Part shown: positions 1 through 9,075 of the stretch, in pieces
How the letters are laid out: each line of letters opens with the position of its first letter
Position numbering within the stretch: position 1 is the first letter of the stretch
NCBI GenBank assembly: GCA_965140365.1
Contig: OZ223196.1
DNA length: 64,000 nt
Strand: one strand, 5' to 3'
Origin: Hydrogenovibrio sp965140365
Lineage (GTDB): Bacteria; Pseudomonadota; Gammaproteobacteria; Thiomicrospirales; Thiomicrospiraceae
Position numbers and translations under genes: made by a program
Notes under the pieces: model-generated
What the model was told of the DNA's origin: nothing
Database searches by the model: none
What the model saw: only the letters and a program-made list of their open reading frames with translations

Positions 1-194
1 TCTGTCACGTTCGCCACCAAGATGTCGATCTGGAAGCCATCAAGGAAAAAATTCCGGGCGCATTCCTACAGAACGACACCACTTTGGTGTGCAACGGTTC
101 ACATATGGTACAAGCCATGGACCTGATGATGTCCCCAATCATCCACAACTTGATTGAGAAAAAACGTAAAGCCTTGGCGGCACAAAACGGCTAA
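1..194 (+). CDS. C-terminal fragment of an unidentified protein
   Basis: An open frame enters from the left edge and runs about 63 codons to a TAA at 192-194. The visible peptide starts CHVRHQDVDLEAIKEK and ends in a Lys/Ala-rich tail. It has Cys and His residues near the cut and a segment with NGSHMVQAMDLMM, but I do not recognise the family. It is followed at once by a good intrinsic terminator, so it is the last gene of its transcription unit. The missing 5' part prevents any functional call. Confidence 0.6.
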   Translation, partial: CHVRHQDVDLEAIKEKIPGAFLQNDTTLVCNGSHMVQAMDLMMSPIIHNLIEKKRKALAAQNG

Positions 195-216
195 GACGTT
201 CGTTTCATCATCCAAT

Positions 217-243
217 AAAAAACCTGCCTCGTGCAGGTTTTTT
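217..243. terminator. Bidirectional intrinsic terminator
   Basis: An 11-bp stem (AAAAAACCTGC / GCAGGTTTTTT) with a five-base CTCGT loop lies 23 bases after the stop of the first gene and just beyond the stop of the convergent DUF389 gene. The A and T tracts on both sides let it serve both strands. Confidence 0.85.
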
Positions 244-248
244 TATGT

Positions 249-2123
249 CTATTTCACCACCGCCGTAATGGCTTCCAACTGAATCTCCGTGCCTAATCGG
301 GTTTCAATTTCCTGTTTCACCGCTTCGATTTGTGTATCCTTCAAGGAATGGTGCGACACCAATTTCGCCGACACTAACATGGGTTCACCACTGCGAATTT
401 TCACATCCTTCAAGACAATGCCTTCCATCTGAAAATCTTTCAGGGCCGAGGCCACCTGCTGTTCCTGCACCAAACTGCTGAACGCAAACACCAGCGGAAT
501 ACTCACCATGGCCACAAAGGCCAACGACAGCAACAAGCCTTTTTTGGCCAGCTGAAACGGGCTGAACCCCAACACCAGAAAAGTCGCGGCGGCCGCCAAA
601 ACAATGCCGGCCAAGTTGGTCATAAACAATAAGAAAGCGCCCCAGAACACCGACCAATCCCACCAGCCGATACCGATGGACGACACCGCCAGCGGCGGCA
701 CCAATGCCACAGCAATGGCGACGCCGGCCAAACTTTTCGCCACTTCAGAACGGGCATTGGCATAGGCGGCGGCAATGCCGGAAATAATCGCCACCCCCAA
801 ATCCAATAAGGTCGGACTCAAACGCGCACTGATTTCATGATTCACACTGTTCAAGGGGGTAATCAATGTCAGTAAGGTTCCGAAAAATAGCGCCAACAAA
901 ATGCCGACACTCAAAGTTTTGGCACTTTCCGTCACCAAATCGACATTCTGGCGTAACACCCCCATGGCCAGCGAAATAATCGGTGCCATCAGCGGCGCTA
1001 ATATCATGGCACCGATAATAACCGGTGCCGAATTGGCGAACAGCCCCACCGTGGCCAGCAAGGTGGCCAACACCATCAGTACTTTATAGGATTCCGAGGC
1101 CTGGGCGTTTTCGCGTAATGTTAGAAACACTTCTTTGATTTCTTCCTGATCCGCGTGGTGGATCAATGGAAAAGGACGATTTGCCAAAGCTTTTACCGCC
1201 TCGCCTTTCGGCAAGCGAGTCACCCGCACCGATTCTTTCAATTCTTTATGGCTGATTTTTTCCGGTAACTGATGACTGAGAATTTTCAGTGCGTCCGGCT
1301 CAATCGCCACATCCACTTTCTCCGCATTGAAATATTGCCCATCAATGCTGAATTCCAGTTGCCCGGCACCTGACAAACTGATTCTTTCGGTTTTAATATG
1401 CCCCAGGTAACCGGCAAGAACGCCTTTCGAAACCACCCGCTTCGGCAACACTTTGGTCAGCAAAAAATGCAACACTTCGGACATACTGCGGGGTGCCAGA
1501 ATGACGGCATTCAGCGTGGCTTCATCCTTCTCAGTTTCCCCCACCACACGTTTGGTGAACTCGCTGGCACTGGGGCGGTACACCACCGAAATCCCCAAAG
1601 CAGCCGTATTAACGACCGTTTCCTTGGCCGTCACCATCTTATAAGGTAACAAACACATTTTTTTCAGACTGAACACCAGCAACAGCAGGTTTTTAAGCTT
1701 GCACCAAACGCTTTCGTCCACCAGCGCCGCTGGTTTCATCATATCGGGATTGCCGAGCATCACCGAATTCAAAACCAAATGATGATTGCAATACATCAAA
1801 TCCGCCGACACCGGTTTGTCCACGGATAAAATGTCTTCCACCGCCTCTTTTGGGTCTTTCGGAATTGAAAAACTGCGGTGGATGCGGTTCATTTCCGGAT
1901 GCGGAATGAACCCGATGGTCCAGCCTTGTTTCGATGCCAAAGGTAACAGCTGGTAAAGCGCTTCGTCACTCAGCCAGAACAACACCGCGCCATCGGGTTG
2001 ATAATCGTCCAGCCGTTGGCCGTCATAAGCCACAAACTCACAGGATTCCGGCAACAAAGCCTTGATATCCGACTCGAACAACTCGGCCCGTTCGGCATCG
2101 TAAAAAATGACGTATTGATTCAC
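249..2123 (-). CDS. DUF389-family membrane protein with long N-terminal cytosolic region
   Basis: This 624-residue protein carries the DUF389 core in its C-terminal half (about residues 330-570). That core has several hydrophobic helices, including the conserved APVIIGAMILAPLMAPI stretch. The first 300 residues are soluble. They include a GFIPHPEMNRIHRSF segment that recalls the nucleotide-binding loop region of diacylglycerol-kinase-like domains; this is an inference from pattern only. DUF389 proteins are inner-membrane proteins of unsettled function. The gene is transcribed alone, divergently from the mipA-like gene and convergently with the fragment at the window edge. Confidence 0.85.
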   Translation of the reverse strand: MNQYVIFYDAERAELFESDIKALLPESCEFVAYDGQRLDDYQPDGAVLFWLSDEALYQLLPLASKQGWTIGFIPHPEMNRIHRSFSIPKDPKEAVEDILSVDKPVSADLMYCNHHLVLNSVMLGNPDMMKPAALVDESVWCKLKNLLLLVFSLKKMCLLPYKMVTAKETVVNTAALGISVVYRPSASEFTKRVVGETEKDEATLNAVILAPRSMSEVLHFLLTKVLPKRVVSKGVLAGYLGHIKTERISLSGAGQLEFSIDGQYFNAEKVDVAIEPDALKILSHQLPEKISHKELKESVRVTRLPKGEAVKALANRPFPLIHHADQEEIKEVFLTLRENAQASESYKVLMVLATLLATVGLFANSAPVIIGAMILAPLMAPIISLAMGVLRQNVDLVTESAKTLSVGILLALFFGTLLTLITPLNSVNHEISARLSPTLLDLGVAIISGIAAAYANARSEVAKSLAGVAIAVALVPPLAVSSIGIGWWDWSVFWGAFLLFMTNLAGIVLAAAATFLVLGFSPFQLAKKGLLLSLAFVAMVSIPLVFAFSSLVQEQQVASALKDFQMEGIVLKDVKIRSGEPMLVSAKLVSHHSLKDTQIEAVKQEIETRLGTEIQLEAITAVVK

Positions 2124-2284
2124 TCAAGCTTCCTTTGCACGGATGATCACTGCTTTTGATTCTAATCGACCCCGAAATAAATGCAACCAATGTAATGCCC
2201 TAAACACAGCGAACATTCTGTTTAAGATCCACTCAAGCGAATGATGGCCTTTTTTATTGCATCATTTGTGGGCATAATAAGCCC

Positions 2285-3130
2285 ATGCTGAAATCGCTTT
2301 CCTTTCGTCTCCTTGCCTGCGCCTTTATGAGCGTTCTGCTGTTGCCTGTTCAGGCACAACAGCAAACCCTGCCAAAATGGGAAATCGGCTTGGGGCCAGG
2401 CCTGGTCAGTTATCCGGATTACCCCGGTTCCAAAGAACAAAACAACCTCATCGTGCCTTTTCCGTACATCACCTACCGCAGTGATGCCTTTACCATCGAC
2501 CAGCGCGAAATCAAAAAACCGCTGTACGAATACCGCAACCTGGAGTTCGACCTGAGTATTTCCGGCACCATTCCCGTGTCCAGCAAAGACAACAAAGCCC
2601 GCGAGGGCATGGACGACCTGGATGGTTCCATCGGCATCGGTCCCGTCATCAAGGCTCGTTTATATCGCAATGATCTCAGCGAATTCAAATTCGAATGGCC
2701 GGTGCGCTGGGTCGTGGCTTCCGATTTTCAATCCATCCACGAAGAAGGCTTTTTTTCCTCGCCCGGTTTCTATTATTATTTTCGGCAAGGCTTCAGCGCG
2801 CGGGAACGCTTGAAAGTCACCCTCGGTGCCCGCGCCGATTTCGCCACCGCCCGCAACAACAATTATTTTTACGGTGTGGACCCGAATGAAGCCACCGCCG
2901 TTAGACCGGCCTACAAAGCCACTGGCGGCTTCGCCGGCCTGGCGTACGTTTTCAGTTTGAACTGGCACGTCAGCGACTTCTGGCTGGGCGGTTTTTATCG
3001 TCTCCGCGATCTCTCGGGCAGTGTTTACGAAAACAGCCCTTTAATGGAAACCACCCGTTCCGAAACCTTTGGCTTTGCAATTACCTGGAACTTCTATCAA
3101 TCCGACGAAACGGTTCAGGGTCTCGAATAA
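2285..3130 (+). CDS. MipA/OmpV-family outer-membrane protein
   Basis: This 281-residue protein has a cleavable signal peptide (residues 1-25, ending VQAQQ) followed by a beta-barrel sequence with the family pattern GLGPGLVSYPDYPGSKEQ near the start. MipA is known as a scaffold linking murein polymerases and hydrolases; OmpV relatives are pore-forming antigens. Its TAA is followed directly by the ATG of the COG4648 gene, so it heads the first plus-strand biosynthetic operon. This suggests a role in placing or exporting the product at the outer membrane (inference). No Shine-Dalgarno is visible, and a CATAAT box at 2273-2278 lies right upstream, so a leaderless transcript is possible. The chance-rare CCAGGCCTGG occurs at 2396. 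Confidence 0.85.
   Translation: MLKSLSFRLLACAFMSVLLLPVQAQQQTLPKWEIGLGPGLVSYPDYPGSKEQNNLIVPFPYITYRSDAFTIDQREIKKPLYEYRNLEFDLSISGTIPVSSKDNKAREGMDDLDGSIGIGPVIKARLYRNDLSEFKFEWPVRWVVASDFQSIHEEGFFSSPGFYYYFRQGFSARERLKVTLGARADFATARNNNYFYGVDPNEATAVRPAYKATGGFAGLAYVFSLNWHVSDFWLGGFYRLRDLSGSVYENSPLMETTRSETFGFAITWNFYQSDETVQGLE
2396..2405. repeat. CCAGGCCTGG copy, coding (Pro-Gly-Leu)
   Basis: Exact copy within the MipA-like gene. Confidence 0.9.
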
Positions 3131-3661
3131 ATGAAAAAGCTGTTCTTTCCCGCCCTGGTACTCACAACTATTTTGGGCATTTTATTATTTGCCGACGGCT
3201 GGTTATTATGCACGGTGCAAACCATCTCGATTTTACTGTTCCTCTTCATTTACAGTCTGTTTGTACAAAGCTTATTACCCGGCCAAACACCGCTGATCAC
3301 CCGGTACGCCATCTTAATGCAGGCCGATTTAACACCGCGCGACTTGCACTATACCCGCGGAGTCACTTGGGCTTGGGTCATTCTATTAAGCCTGATTTTG
3401 CTCACTAAACTCTGGAGCGGAGTATTCGACGGACGCTGGATACTGTTGGGCCACGACCTCACCGATTACATCGAAGTGGGCTTTTTTCTGGGTTCCACCG
3501 CCTTATTCGTTGGCGAACTCTATCTGCGCCGCTGGGTGTTCCCGGAAAAACCGCCGGAGACCCTGTTGCAATTCATCGGCAAAACCTCACAGGTTTCCCT
3601 CAAGGACATCTGGCAATTCAGGCCAACAAAACAGGCGCAGAGAGGCGTTAATAAGCCCTGA
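3131..3661 (+). CDS. COG4648 (ApeG-like) inner-membrane protein of aryl-polyene cluster
   Basis: This 176-residue protein has about four hydrophobic segments. It carries the recognisable COG4648 pattern: FADGWLLCTVQ, then SLLPGQTPLITRYA, then YTRGVTWAW. Members occur almost always in aryl-polyene (APE) clusters, where the E. coli version is ApeG. Their biochemical role is not established. The gene begins directly after the MipA stop codon and precedes the ketosynthase, consistent with one operon running to about 6967. Confidence 0.8.
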   Translation: MKKLFFPALVLTTILGILLFADGWLLCTVQTISILLFLFIYSLFVQSLLPGQTPLITRYAILMQADLTPRDLHYTRGVTWAWVILLSLILLTKLWSGVFDGRWILLGHDLTDYIEVGFFLGSTALFVGELYLRRWVFPEKPPETLLQFIGKTSQVSLKDIWQFRPTKQAQRGVNKP

Positions 3662-3758
3662 ATAATACATGGATGATGCATGGGCGAGCCGTTAAAAACG
3701 CCACAAAAAATCCTTAATGCTTTATACTTTTGGCAATTCGTTTTTTGAAAAAAGCTCT

Positions 3759-4982
3759 ATGCGTTATCCAATCCAAATTTCCGCTTCAACCCTTGTCTCC
3801 GGCATGGGCGTTGGCTTGAAGGCCCACCGCCAAGCCCTCGAAAACGAGACCACCGGTTTGAAGCTCAACACCCGAACTCTTGAAACCAAACTGGCGACCT
3901 ACTACGGCGAAGTGACCGACTTACCGGCCTTACCGGCACATTTAAGTAACTACGACTGCCGCAATAATCGCCTGGCCTGGCAGGCGTTAATCACCGACGG
4001 GTTTGCCGATCAAGTTGCGGATGCAATTAACCGTTTCGGCGCACATCGCGTCGGTTTGGCGCTTGGAACCAGTACTTCAGGTATTTTAGAAACTGAACAG
4101 GTGCTGGCCTATCGCGAACAAAATGGGCAATTTTCCGATGATTATCATTACGAAACCACGCATCGCATGAATTCCCTGGCGGATTTCTGCGCCGACGCCC
4201 TGTCATTGCAAGGGCCTCGCCTGATTATTTCCACCGCCTGTTCTTCCAGTGCCAAAGTGTTCGCCACCGCATCGCGCTGGCTGGATAACGATTTGGTCGA
4301 TGCGGTGCTGGTCGGTGGCGTCGACACCTTATGTCTGACCACCATTCACGGCTTCAATGCGTTGGGCTTGGTGAGCCACGACATCGTGCGACCATTGGAC
4401 GCGCGCCGTGACGGCATCAATATCGGCGAAGCCGGCGGTTTTATGTTATTGGAAAAAGCCTCGGAAACCACCAGGCCTGGCGAAAACCGCATTCAACTGA
4501 CCGGCTTTGGCGAAACCAGCGACGCTTACCACATTTCCACGCCACATCCCGGCGGCCAGGGCGCCCACGACGCCATGTCACAAGCGCTGAACATGGCCGG
4601 ACTCACGCCCGCAGACATTGATTATCTCAATCTGCACGGCACCGGCACACCCAGTAACGATCTGGCGGAATCCAAAGCCGTCAACACGTTATTTGGTGAA
4701 AAGCCCCCTCTGCTCAGCTCCACCAAAGGATTCACCGGTCATACACTCGGTGCGGCGGGCATTACCGAAGCGATTTTCTGCCAACTGGCACTTGAATCCC
4801 AGCAGGCCTGGGCGAATTTGAACTGCGAGCAGCCCGACACCGCCTTATCGCTGACGCCGGTGTTACAAACACAGTCGGCCGAATTACGTCATTGCATGAG
4901 CAACTCCTTCGGTTTCGGCGGCAACAATGCCTGCCTCATTTTCAGCCAAACCAAAACCGACAAACCTGGAGGGCCGGCATGA
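3759..4982 (+). CDS. Beta-ketoacyl-ACP synthase (APE ketosynthase, KAS I/II type)
   Basis: This thiolase-fold condensing enzyme of about 407 residues extends acyl-ACP with malonyl-ACP. The full Cys-His-His triad is visible: STACSSSAKVF, then NLHGTGTPSND, then SSTKGFTGHTLGAAG. I prefer the start at 3759 (MRYPIQISAS) over the upstream ATG at 3717, because homologues begin with the first beta strand. It overlaps the next gene by ATGA (4979-4982), indicating translational coupling to the chain-length-factor-like partner. In APE pathways such a pair builds the polyene by repeated elongation, with reductase and dehydratase acting each cycle. Confidence 0.92.
   Translation: MRYPIQISASTLVSGMGVGLKAHRQALENETTGLKLNTRTLETKLATYYGEVTDLPALPAHLSNYDCRNNRLAWQALITDGFADQVADAINRFGAHRVGLALGTSTSGILETEQVLAYREQNGQFSDDYHYETTHRMNSLADFCADALSLQGPRLIISTACSSSAKVFATASRWLDNDLVDAVLVGGVDTLCLTTIHGFNALGLVSHDIVRPLDARRDGINIGEAGGFMLLEKASETTRPGENRIQLTGFGETSDAYHISTPHPGGQGAHDAMSQALNMAGLTPADIDYLNLHGTGTPSNDLAESKAVNTLFGEKPPLLSSTKGFTGHTLGAAGITEAIFCQLALESQQAWANLNCEQPDTALSLTPVLQTQSAELRHCMSNSFGFGGNNACLIFSQTKTDKPGGPA
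4471..4480. repeat. CCAGGCCTGG copy, coding (Arg-Pro-Gly)
   Basis: Exact copy in the ketosynthase gene; followed by CGAAAACC as in several other copies. Confidence 0.9.
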
Positions 4983-5770
4983 AAGCGTATATCGAACACA
5001 TCGGCTTGCAAGCGCCCGGCTTGGAAGGCTGGGAAGCCTCTCAAACCATTCTGACCGGTGGCGCGCCGTATCAATCTGAACCGCTATCAAAATACAGCCC
5101 GCAATTTCTGCCCGCCAATGAACGGCGCCGCACCACGCCCACCATTAAACTGGCGTTACGCACCGCGGAAGAGACCGTTACCGGCTATACACCGGAAGCC
5201 ATCGCCGCCATGCCAACTTTATTTGCCTGTGTGGACGGCGACACCGAAATTTCCGCGAAAATGACCAGCGCAATTTTGCAGGACGAACCGATGATTTCGC
5301 CGATTCATTTTCACAATTCGGTGCACAATGCCCCCGCCGGTTACTGGATGATCGGTCAGCGTAACCAACAGGCGGCCTCCGCCATTTCCGCCGGGGAATA
5401 CCAAATCGCCAACAGCTTTATTGAAGCGCTATCGCAATTGTCGGACACCCATCCGAAAGTACTGCTGGTTGTGTACGATTTACCGATTGACCCGATTATC
5501 GAAAACTACCAACCGGAAATGCAACCTTTTGCCTTTGGTTTGGTACTAACATATCAACCCAGCCAACAATCTTTAGCGGAATTAACACTCTCGTTAGCTC
5601 CCGGCGAAGTTCAAGCACCAAAATCGGCCTGGTTCGGCGACAATATCGCGGCACAAGCCCTACCGCTATTACAAAGTCTGGCGCAATATCAGAGTGGAGA
5701 ATTTGCCTTTCCCATCTCATCAAAACTGACGGCCAACCTCGCTCTGACGCCTTTAAATGAAAATGGATAA
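4979..5770 (+). CDS. Ketosynthase-like chain-length-factor partner (ApeC-like)
   Basis: This protein of about 263 residues resembles the N-terminal-only ketoacyl-synthase family (PF13723 type) found beside APE ketosynthases. It lacks a Cys nucleophile motif and the two catalytic His motifs, so it should not condense by itself. In the E. coli APE system a comparable small KS-like protein stabilises an active ketosynthase. The ATG at 4979 has a GGAGG site just upstream and overlaps the preceding stop. That start is much better supported than the in-frame ATG at 4892 inside the upstream gene. Confidence 0.82.
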   Translation: MKAYIEHIGLQAPGLEGWEASQTILTGGAPYQSEPLSKYSPQFLPANERRRTTPTIKLALRTAEETVTGYTPEAIAAMPTLFACVDGDTEISAKMTSAILQDEPMISPIHFHNSVHNAPAGYWMIGQRNQQAASAISAGEYQIANSFIEALSQLSDTHPKVLLVVYDLPIDPIIENYQPEMQPFAFGLVLTYQPSQQSLAELTLSLAPGEVQAPKSAWFGDNIAAQALPLLQSLAQYQSGEFAFPISSKLTANLALTPLNENG

Positions 5771-5776
5771 GAGACG

Positions 5777-6235
5777 ATGAACGACGTGCTCTTTGATTTC
5801 GACACCCTGCACCGTTTGATTCCGCATTCGGACAAAATGTGCCTGTGGGAAGCCGTCACGGCATTTGACGACGACAGTGTGCAATGCCGCACCACCCGTC
5901 ATCTCGACCCAAATCACCCGCTGAAACGCGACGGTCATTTATCGAAACTCCACCTGATTGAGTTCGGTGCACAAACCATCGCCATTCACGGCGGCTTAAA
6001 AGCGCAAGCCGAAAACAACGCCACGTCATCTTCGAAAACGCCTAGGCCTGGTTATTTGGCGAGTGTTAAAAACATCGCCTTCGGCGACTTCAATCCGCAA
6101 ACGGCCATGCTCACCGGCCAAGCCACACAGCTCATGGCGGATGACGCCTCAAAACTCTATCAATTCGAACTGCAAGACCAGAACGGCCAAACCGTTTGCA
6201 GCGGCCGGGCACTGGTCATACATCCGGAAGACTGA
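5777..6235 (+). CDS. ApeP-like hotdog 3-hydroxyacyl-ACP dehydratase
   Basis: This 152-residue single hotdog-fold protein begins with LHRLIPHSDKMCLWEAV. In that stretch the PH of FabA/FabZ-type dehydratases precedes a short helix; HLIEFGAQTIAIHGG forms the central helix region. In APE systems ApeP-type enzymes dehydrate 3-hydroxyacyl-ACP to the enoyl form and leave the double bond in place. Six bases separate it from the previous gene, and three from the reductase gene that follows. A second dehydratase (21803-22189) is encoded in the minus-strand operon, as in other APE clusters. Confidence 0.85.
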   Translation: MNDVLFDFDTLHRLIPHSDKMCLWEAVTAFDDDSVQCRTTRHLDPNHPLKRDGHLSKLHLIEFGAQTIAIHGGLKAQAENNATSSSKTPRPGYLASVKNIAFGDFNPQTAMLTGQATQLMADDASKLYQFELQDQNGQTVCSGRALVIHPED

Positions 6236-6238
6236 TTT

Positions 6239-6967
6239 ATGGAAAACATCAAACGCGCACTCATCACCGGTGGCAGCGGCGACATCGGTTCCGCCATCGC
6301 CAAACAACTCGCCGAAGACGGTTTTCACGTTATCGTACACGCCAACCACAATCTGGCCAAAGCCGAGACCATCGTCGCCGATTTAACCGCACAAAAGCTG
6401 TCGGCCGAAGCCGTCCAATTCGACATCACCCAGGCCGAGACCGTAGAAGCTGCACTCAATGGCTTATTGGCACAAGGGCCGATTCAAGTCGTCGTCAACA
6501 ATGCCGGTATTCACGACGATGCCGTGATGGCCGGCATGACGACAGAACAATGGCAATCGGTCATCGACGTGTCACTGAACGGCTTTTTCAACGTCACCCA
6601 ACCGCTGCTGATGCCGATGATTCGGACTCGATGGGGCCGCATCATCAACATCGCCTCCATTGCCGGTGTGGCCGGAAACCGCGGCCAAACCAACTACGCC
6701 GCCGCCAAAGCCGGCTTAATCGGCGCCAGCAAATCGCTGGCCTTGGAGCTGGCCTCGCGCAAAATCACCGTCAATGTCATCGCCCCCGGCATTATCGAAG
6801 GCGACATGACGCAGGATGTTTTCCCGCCGGAGGTCATCAAAAAAGCGGTCCCCATGCAGCGCGCCGGGCAACCGAATGACATCGCCCACGCCGTCAGTTA
6901 CCTCGCTTCAGATAAAGCCGGTTACATCACCAGTCAAGTACTGAATATCAATGGCGGCATGATCTGA
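6239..6967 (+). CDS. FabG-type 3-oxoacyl-ACP reductase (ApeQ-like)
   Basis: This 242-residue short-chain dehydrogenase has the classical features: TGGSGDIGSAIA cofactor loop (residues 10-21), NNAGIHDD, and the Ser-Tyr-Lys catalytic set with IASIAGVAGNRGQTNYAAAKAG. It should reduce 3-oxoacyl-ACP with NADPH during polyene elongation. It starts three bases after the dehydratase stop and closes the first plus-strand operon; a gap of about 150 bases follows. Primary fatty-acid FabG is a possible alternative, but the context argues for the dedicated copy. Confidence 0.9.
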   Translation: MENIKRALITGGSGDIGSAIAKQLAEDGFHVIVHANHNLAKAETIVADLTAQKLSAEAVQFDITQAETVEAALNGLLAQGPIQVVVNNAGIHDDAVMAGMTTEQWQSVIDVSLNGFFNVTQPLLMPMIRTRWGRIINIASIAGVAGNRGQTNYAAAKAGLIGASKSLALELASRKITVNVIAPGIIEGDMTQDVFPPEVIKKAVPMQRAGQPNDIAHAVSYLASDKAGYITSQVLNINGGMI

Positions 6968-7120
6968 CATCGGCTATCCAAACGGATATCAAAGCCCGAT
7001 AAGATTAAGCAAATATACGAAATTCACTTTACCAAATCCCCTATTAATGGTACTTTAATGGGGTTTTCCATTTTTAGAAATACACACATTTATTGCGATC
7101 GATTCAGGAGGATAAACACG

Positions 7121-7525
7121 ATGAAATCCATGTTCCAAAAATTAATATTAGGCCTTTCCGTACTTGGTTTAGTCGCCACTTTAACGGCCTGTGGTAAAGG
7201 TCACCCAATCCGTAATATGGAATCACAACCGGTCCCGTCGAACATCAAGACCGCCGAACAGGTTAAAAAAGCCATCCGTACTGCGGGCGCCGGTCTGGGT
7301 TGGATTATCAGCGATGACGGTAAAGGCAAATTGAAAGGCACCTTGAACTTGAGAACCCACCAAGCGGTGATTTCCATTCCATATTCTGCAAAAGAATACA
7401 GTTTGATCTATCAGTCCAGTGTGGATTTGAACTACAATCCTGAAAAGGGCACCATCCACAAAAACTACAACAGCTGGATTCAGAATCTGAACAACCGCAT
7501 CCAAGTGCAGTTGATCGGGCTTTAA
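7121..7525 (+). CDS. Small lipoprotein of unknown function
   Basis: The start at 7121 is set by an AGGAGG site about 12 bases upstream (at 7106). It gives a signal peptide with lipobox LTAC (Cys at about residue 24) and a mature domain of about 110 residues. An upstream in-frame ATG at 7058 would bury the signal. The mature part has an alternating pattern (GTLNLRTHQAVISIPYSAKEYSLIYQSS) suggesting a small beta domain. I do not recognise a named family. It lies between the APE operon and the glycosyltransferase gene and is followed after nine bases by the YdcF-like gene. Confidence 0.75.
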   Translation: MKSMFQKLILGLSVLGLVATLTACGKGHPIRNMESQPVPSNIKTAEQVKKAIRTAGAGLGWIISDDGKGKLKGTLNLRTHQAVISIPYSAKEYSLIYQSSVDLNYNPEKGTIHKNYNSWIQNLNNRIQVQLIGL

Positions 7526-7534
7526 GGCATTGGC

Positions 7535-8212
7535 ATGCGCTTAACCTCAAGCGCATCCCAGCAAGGGGTCGATTGGGACGGGCTGCTCATGCTCGTCTTG
7601 TCGACCCTGTTTATCCTGGCGACCTTTGGCCTTTCATGGCTTTGGCTGATTTTCAAGACCTACCGAACCGCAAAACAAGCCCCCACACCCTCCCAAATTC
7701 AACACCCTTTAATCGTGTTTGGCAAACAACTACACCATAACCAAATCGACAACGATTATCGCGCCCGTTTAAAGCGCGTACTCGCCTTGCAGACCAACCA
7801 GCCTATTTTTGTGCTCGGCGGTGTCACCGCGCCCAATTCGGTGTCTGAAGCCAAGGCCGGAGAAACGTTTTTACTGCACCGCCAACCCGATCTGAAACCG
7901 CAATTGATATTGGAAGAAGCCTCCCGCAACACCCTGGAAAACCTGAAACAGGCCCGACTGTTTTTGACCCGACAAAACAGTGCGCTCCAAGTCAATTTGT
8001 TATCCAATCGCTATCATCTTTACCGCTGTCAGGCGCTGGCACAAGGCCTGGGGTTCAACGTCACTTTGGTGGCCGCCGAAAACCGTTTTGACGGCCGCTG
8101 GGCAAACTGTTACAAAATTTTCATGGAAGCTTTTTTCAGCCATTGGTATCATACCGGCGCACGGGTCAGCCGATGGCTTAACAACAAACGCATGCTTGCC
8201 AAAATTCACTGA
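7535..8212 (+). CDS. YdcF/ElyC/SanA-like DUF218 protein
   Basis: This 225-residue protein has one N-terminal transmembrane helix (about residues 17-40) and a DUF218 domain. The domain shows LIVFGKQL, then FVLGGVTAP, an EEASRNTLENLKQAR motif and LLSNRYHLYRCQALA. Family members ElyC and SanA affect envelope integrity; the molecular activity is not settled. Unusually for the family, the cytosolic anchor helix is followed by a basic stretch. It sits five bases ahead of the GT2 gene inside the pigment cluster, so it may act on a lipid-linked or surface product (inference). Confidence 0.78.
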   Translation: MRLTSSASQQGVDWDGLLMLVLSTLFILATFGLSWLWLIFKTYRTAKQAPTPSQIQHPLIVFGKQLHHNQIDNDYRARLKRVLALQTNQPIFVLGGVTAPNSVSEAKAGETFLLHRQPDLKPQLILEEASRNTLENLKQARLFLTRQNSALQVNLLSNRYHLYRCQALAQGLGFNVTLVAAENRFDGRWANCYKIFMEAFFSHWYHTGARVSRWLNNKRMLAKIH

Positions 8213-8217
8213 GTTCT

Positions 8218-8973
8218 ATGACACCTTCCACTTTTGCCATTTTAATTCCCGCTTATAACGAAGCCTTGACCATCACCAGCGTCATTGATTCCGCTCTGGC
8301 CATCACCCCGAACGTTCTGGTCGTCAACGACGCTTCCCAAGACAATACCGCCGAACTGGTTCGCCAAACCCCGGCGTTGTTATTGGAACACGAACACAAT
8401 CGCGGCAAGGCCAGTGCTTTATTGACCGGCTTTGCCAAAGCGCTTGAACTCGGTGTGGACTGCGTCATTACATTGGACGGCGATGGCCAACATGACCCAC
8501 AGCAAATCCCGCAACTGCTCGCGGCCTTTGCAGAAACCCCTCAAAACATGGTCATCGCCGCACGTTTACAAAACCGCGAAAATGCGCCCAAAGCGCGCCT
8601 GATCGCCAATAAAATCGCCGATTTCTGGGTCGGCTGGGCCGCCTCCAGCCCGATTGCCGACAGCCAATCCGGTTTCCGTCTCTACCCCATCGACTTGATC
8701 CGCAACCTGAAGACCAATGCCGTCAATCCTTCCGGCTTCGTCTTTGAAAGCGAAGTCTTGATTGATGCCGCCACCGCCGGATTCGGATTCACATTCGTCC
8801 CCATCGCCTCCTGTTACCCGGAAGAGCGCCGCGCCAGTCATTTCCGGCCCGGTTTCGACATCACCCAAATCACCTTAATGGTGGCCGGTAAACTGCTCCG
8901 TAAAGGCCTGAATCTGCCAGGCCTGGTCAAATCCCTGACAAAACAGCCTCATATCGCCAACGGCGACCCGTAA
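8218..8973 (+). CDS. Family 2 glycosyltransferase
   Basis: This 251-residue GT-A fold enzyme has IPAYNEALTITSVIDSA, VVNDASQDNTAE and a donor/metal-binding TLDGDGQHDP, followed by ADSQSGFRLYP, which is typical of dolichyl-phosphate-mannose-synthase-like GT2 proteins. In E. coli-type APE clusters a GT2 domain is fused to an acyltransferase domain (ApeJ). Here the acyltransferase is a separate gene at 20907-21806, so the two activities are split. It could attach sugar or another head group to the polyene lipid (inference). A CCAGGCCTGG copy lies in its 3' end. Confidence 0.87.
   Translation: MTPSTFAILIPAYNEALTITSVIDSALAITPNVLVVNDASQDNTAELVRQTPALLLEHEHNRGKASALLTGFAKALELGVDCVITLDGDGQHDPQQIPQLLAAFAETPQNMVIAARLQNRENAPKARLIANKIADFWVGWAASSPIADSQSGFRLYPIDLIRNLKTNAVNPSGFVFESEVLIDAATAGFGFTFVPIASCYPEERRASHFRPGFDITQITLMVAGKLLRKGLNLPGLVKSLTKQPHIANGDP
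8917..8926. repeat. CCAGGCCTGG copy, coding (Pro-Gly-Leu)
   Basis: Exact copy near the end of the GT2 gene. Confidence 0.9.
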
Positions 8974-9075
8974 AATCGGCCTTGTAAAACCTAGGCTGCC
9001 CAACTGTTTTTTTTCAAAAAAACGTCATTTCAAGGTAAAATAACCCCATTATTAAATTATTTTATAAAAGCCCGC

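Noticed and set aside
3717..3758. Upstream ATG for the ketosynthase
   Set aside because: It adds a 14-residue basic leader not expected in the family; the ATG at 3759 begins at the fold.
6196..6879. 227-codon Arg/His-rich frame overlapping the FabG gene
   Set aside because: Composition is typical of an out-of-frame reading of GC-biased codons; FabG motifs are clear in the other frame.
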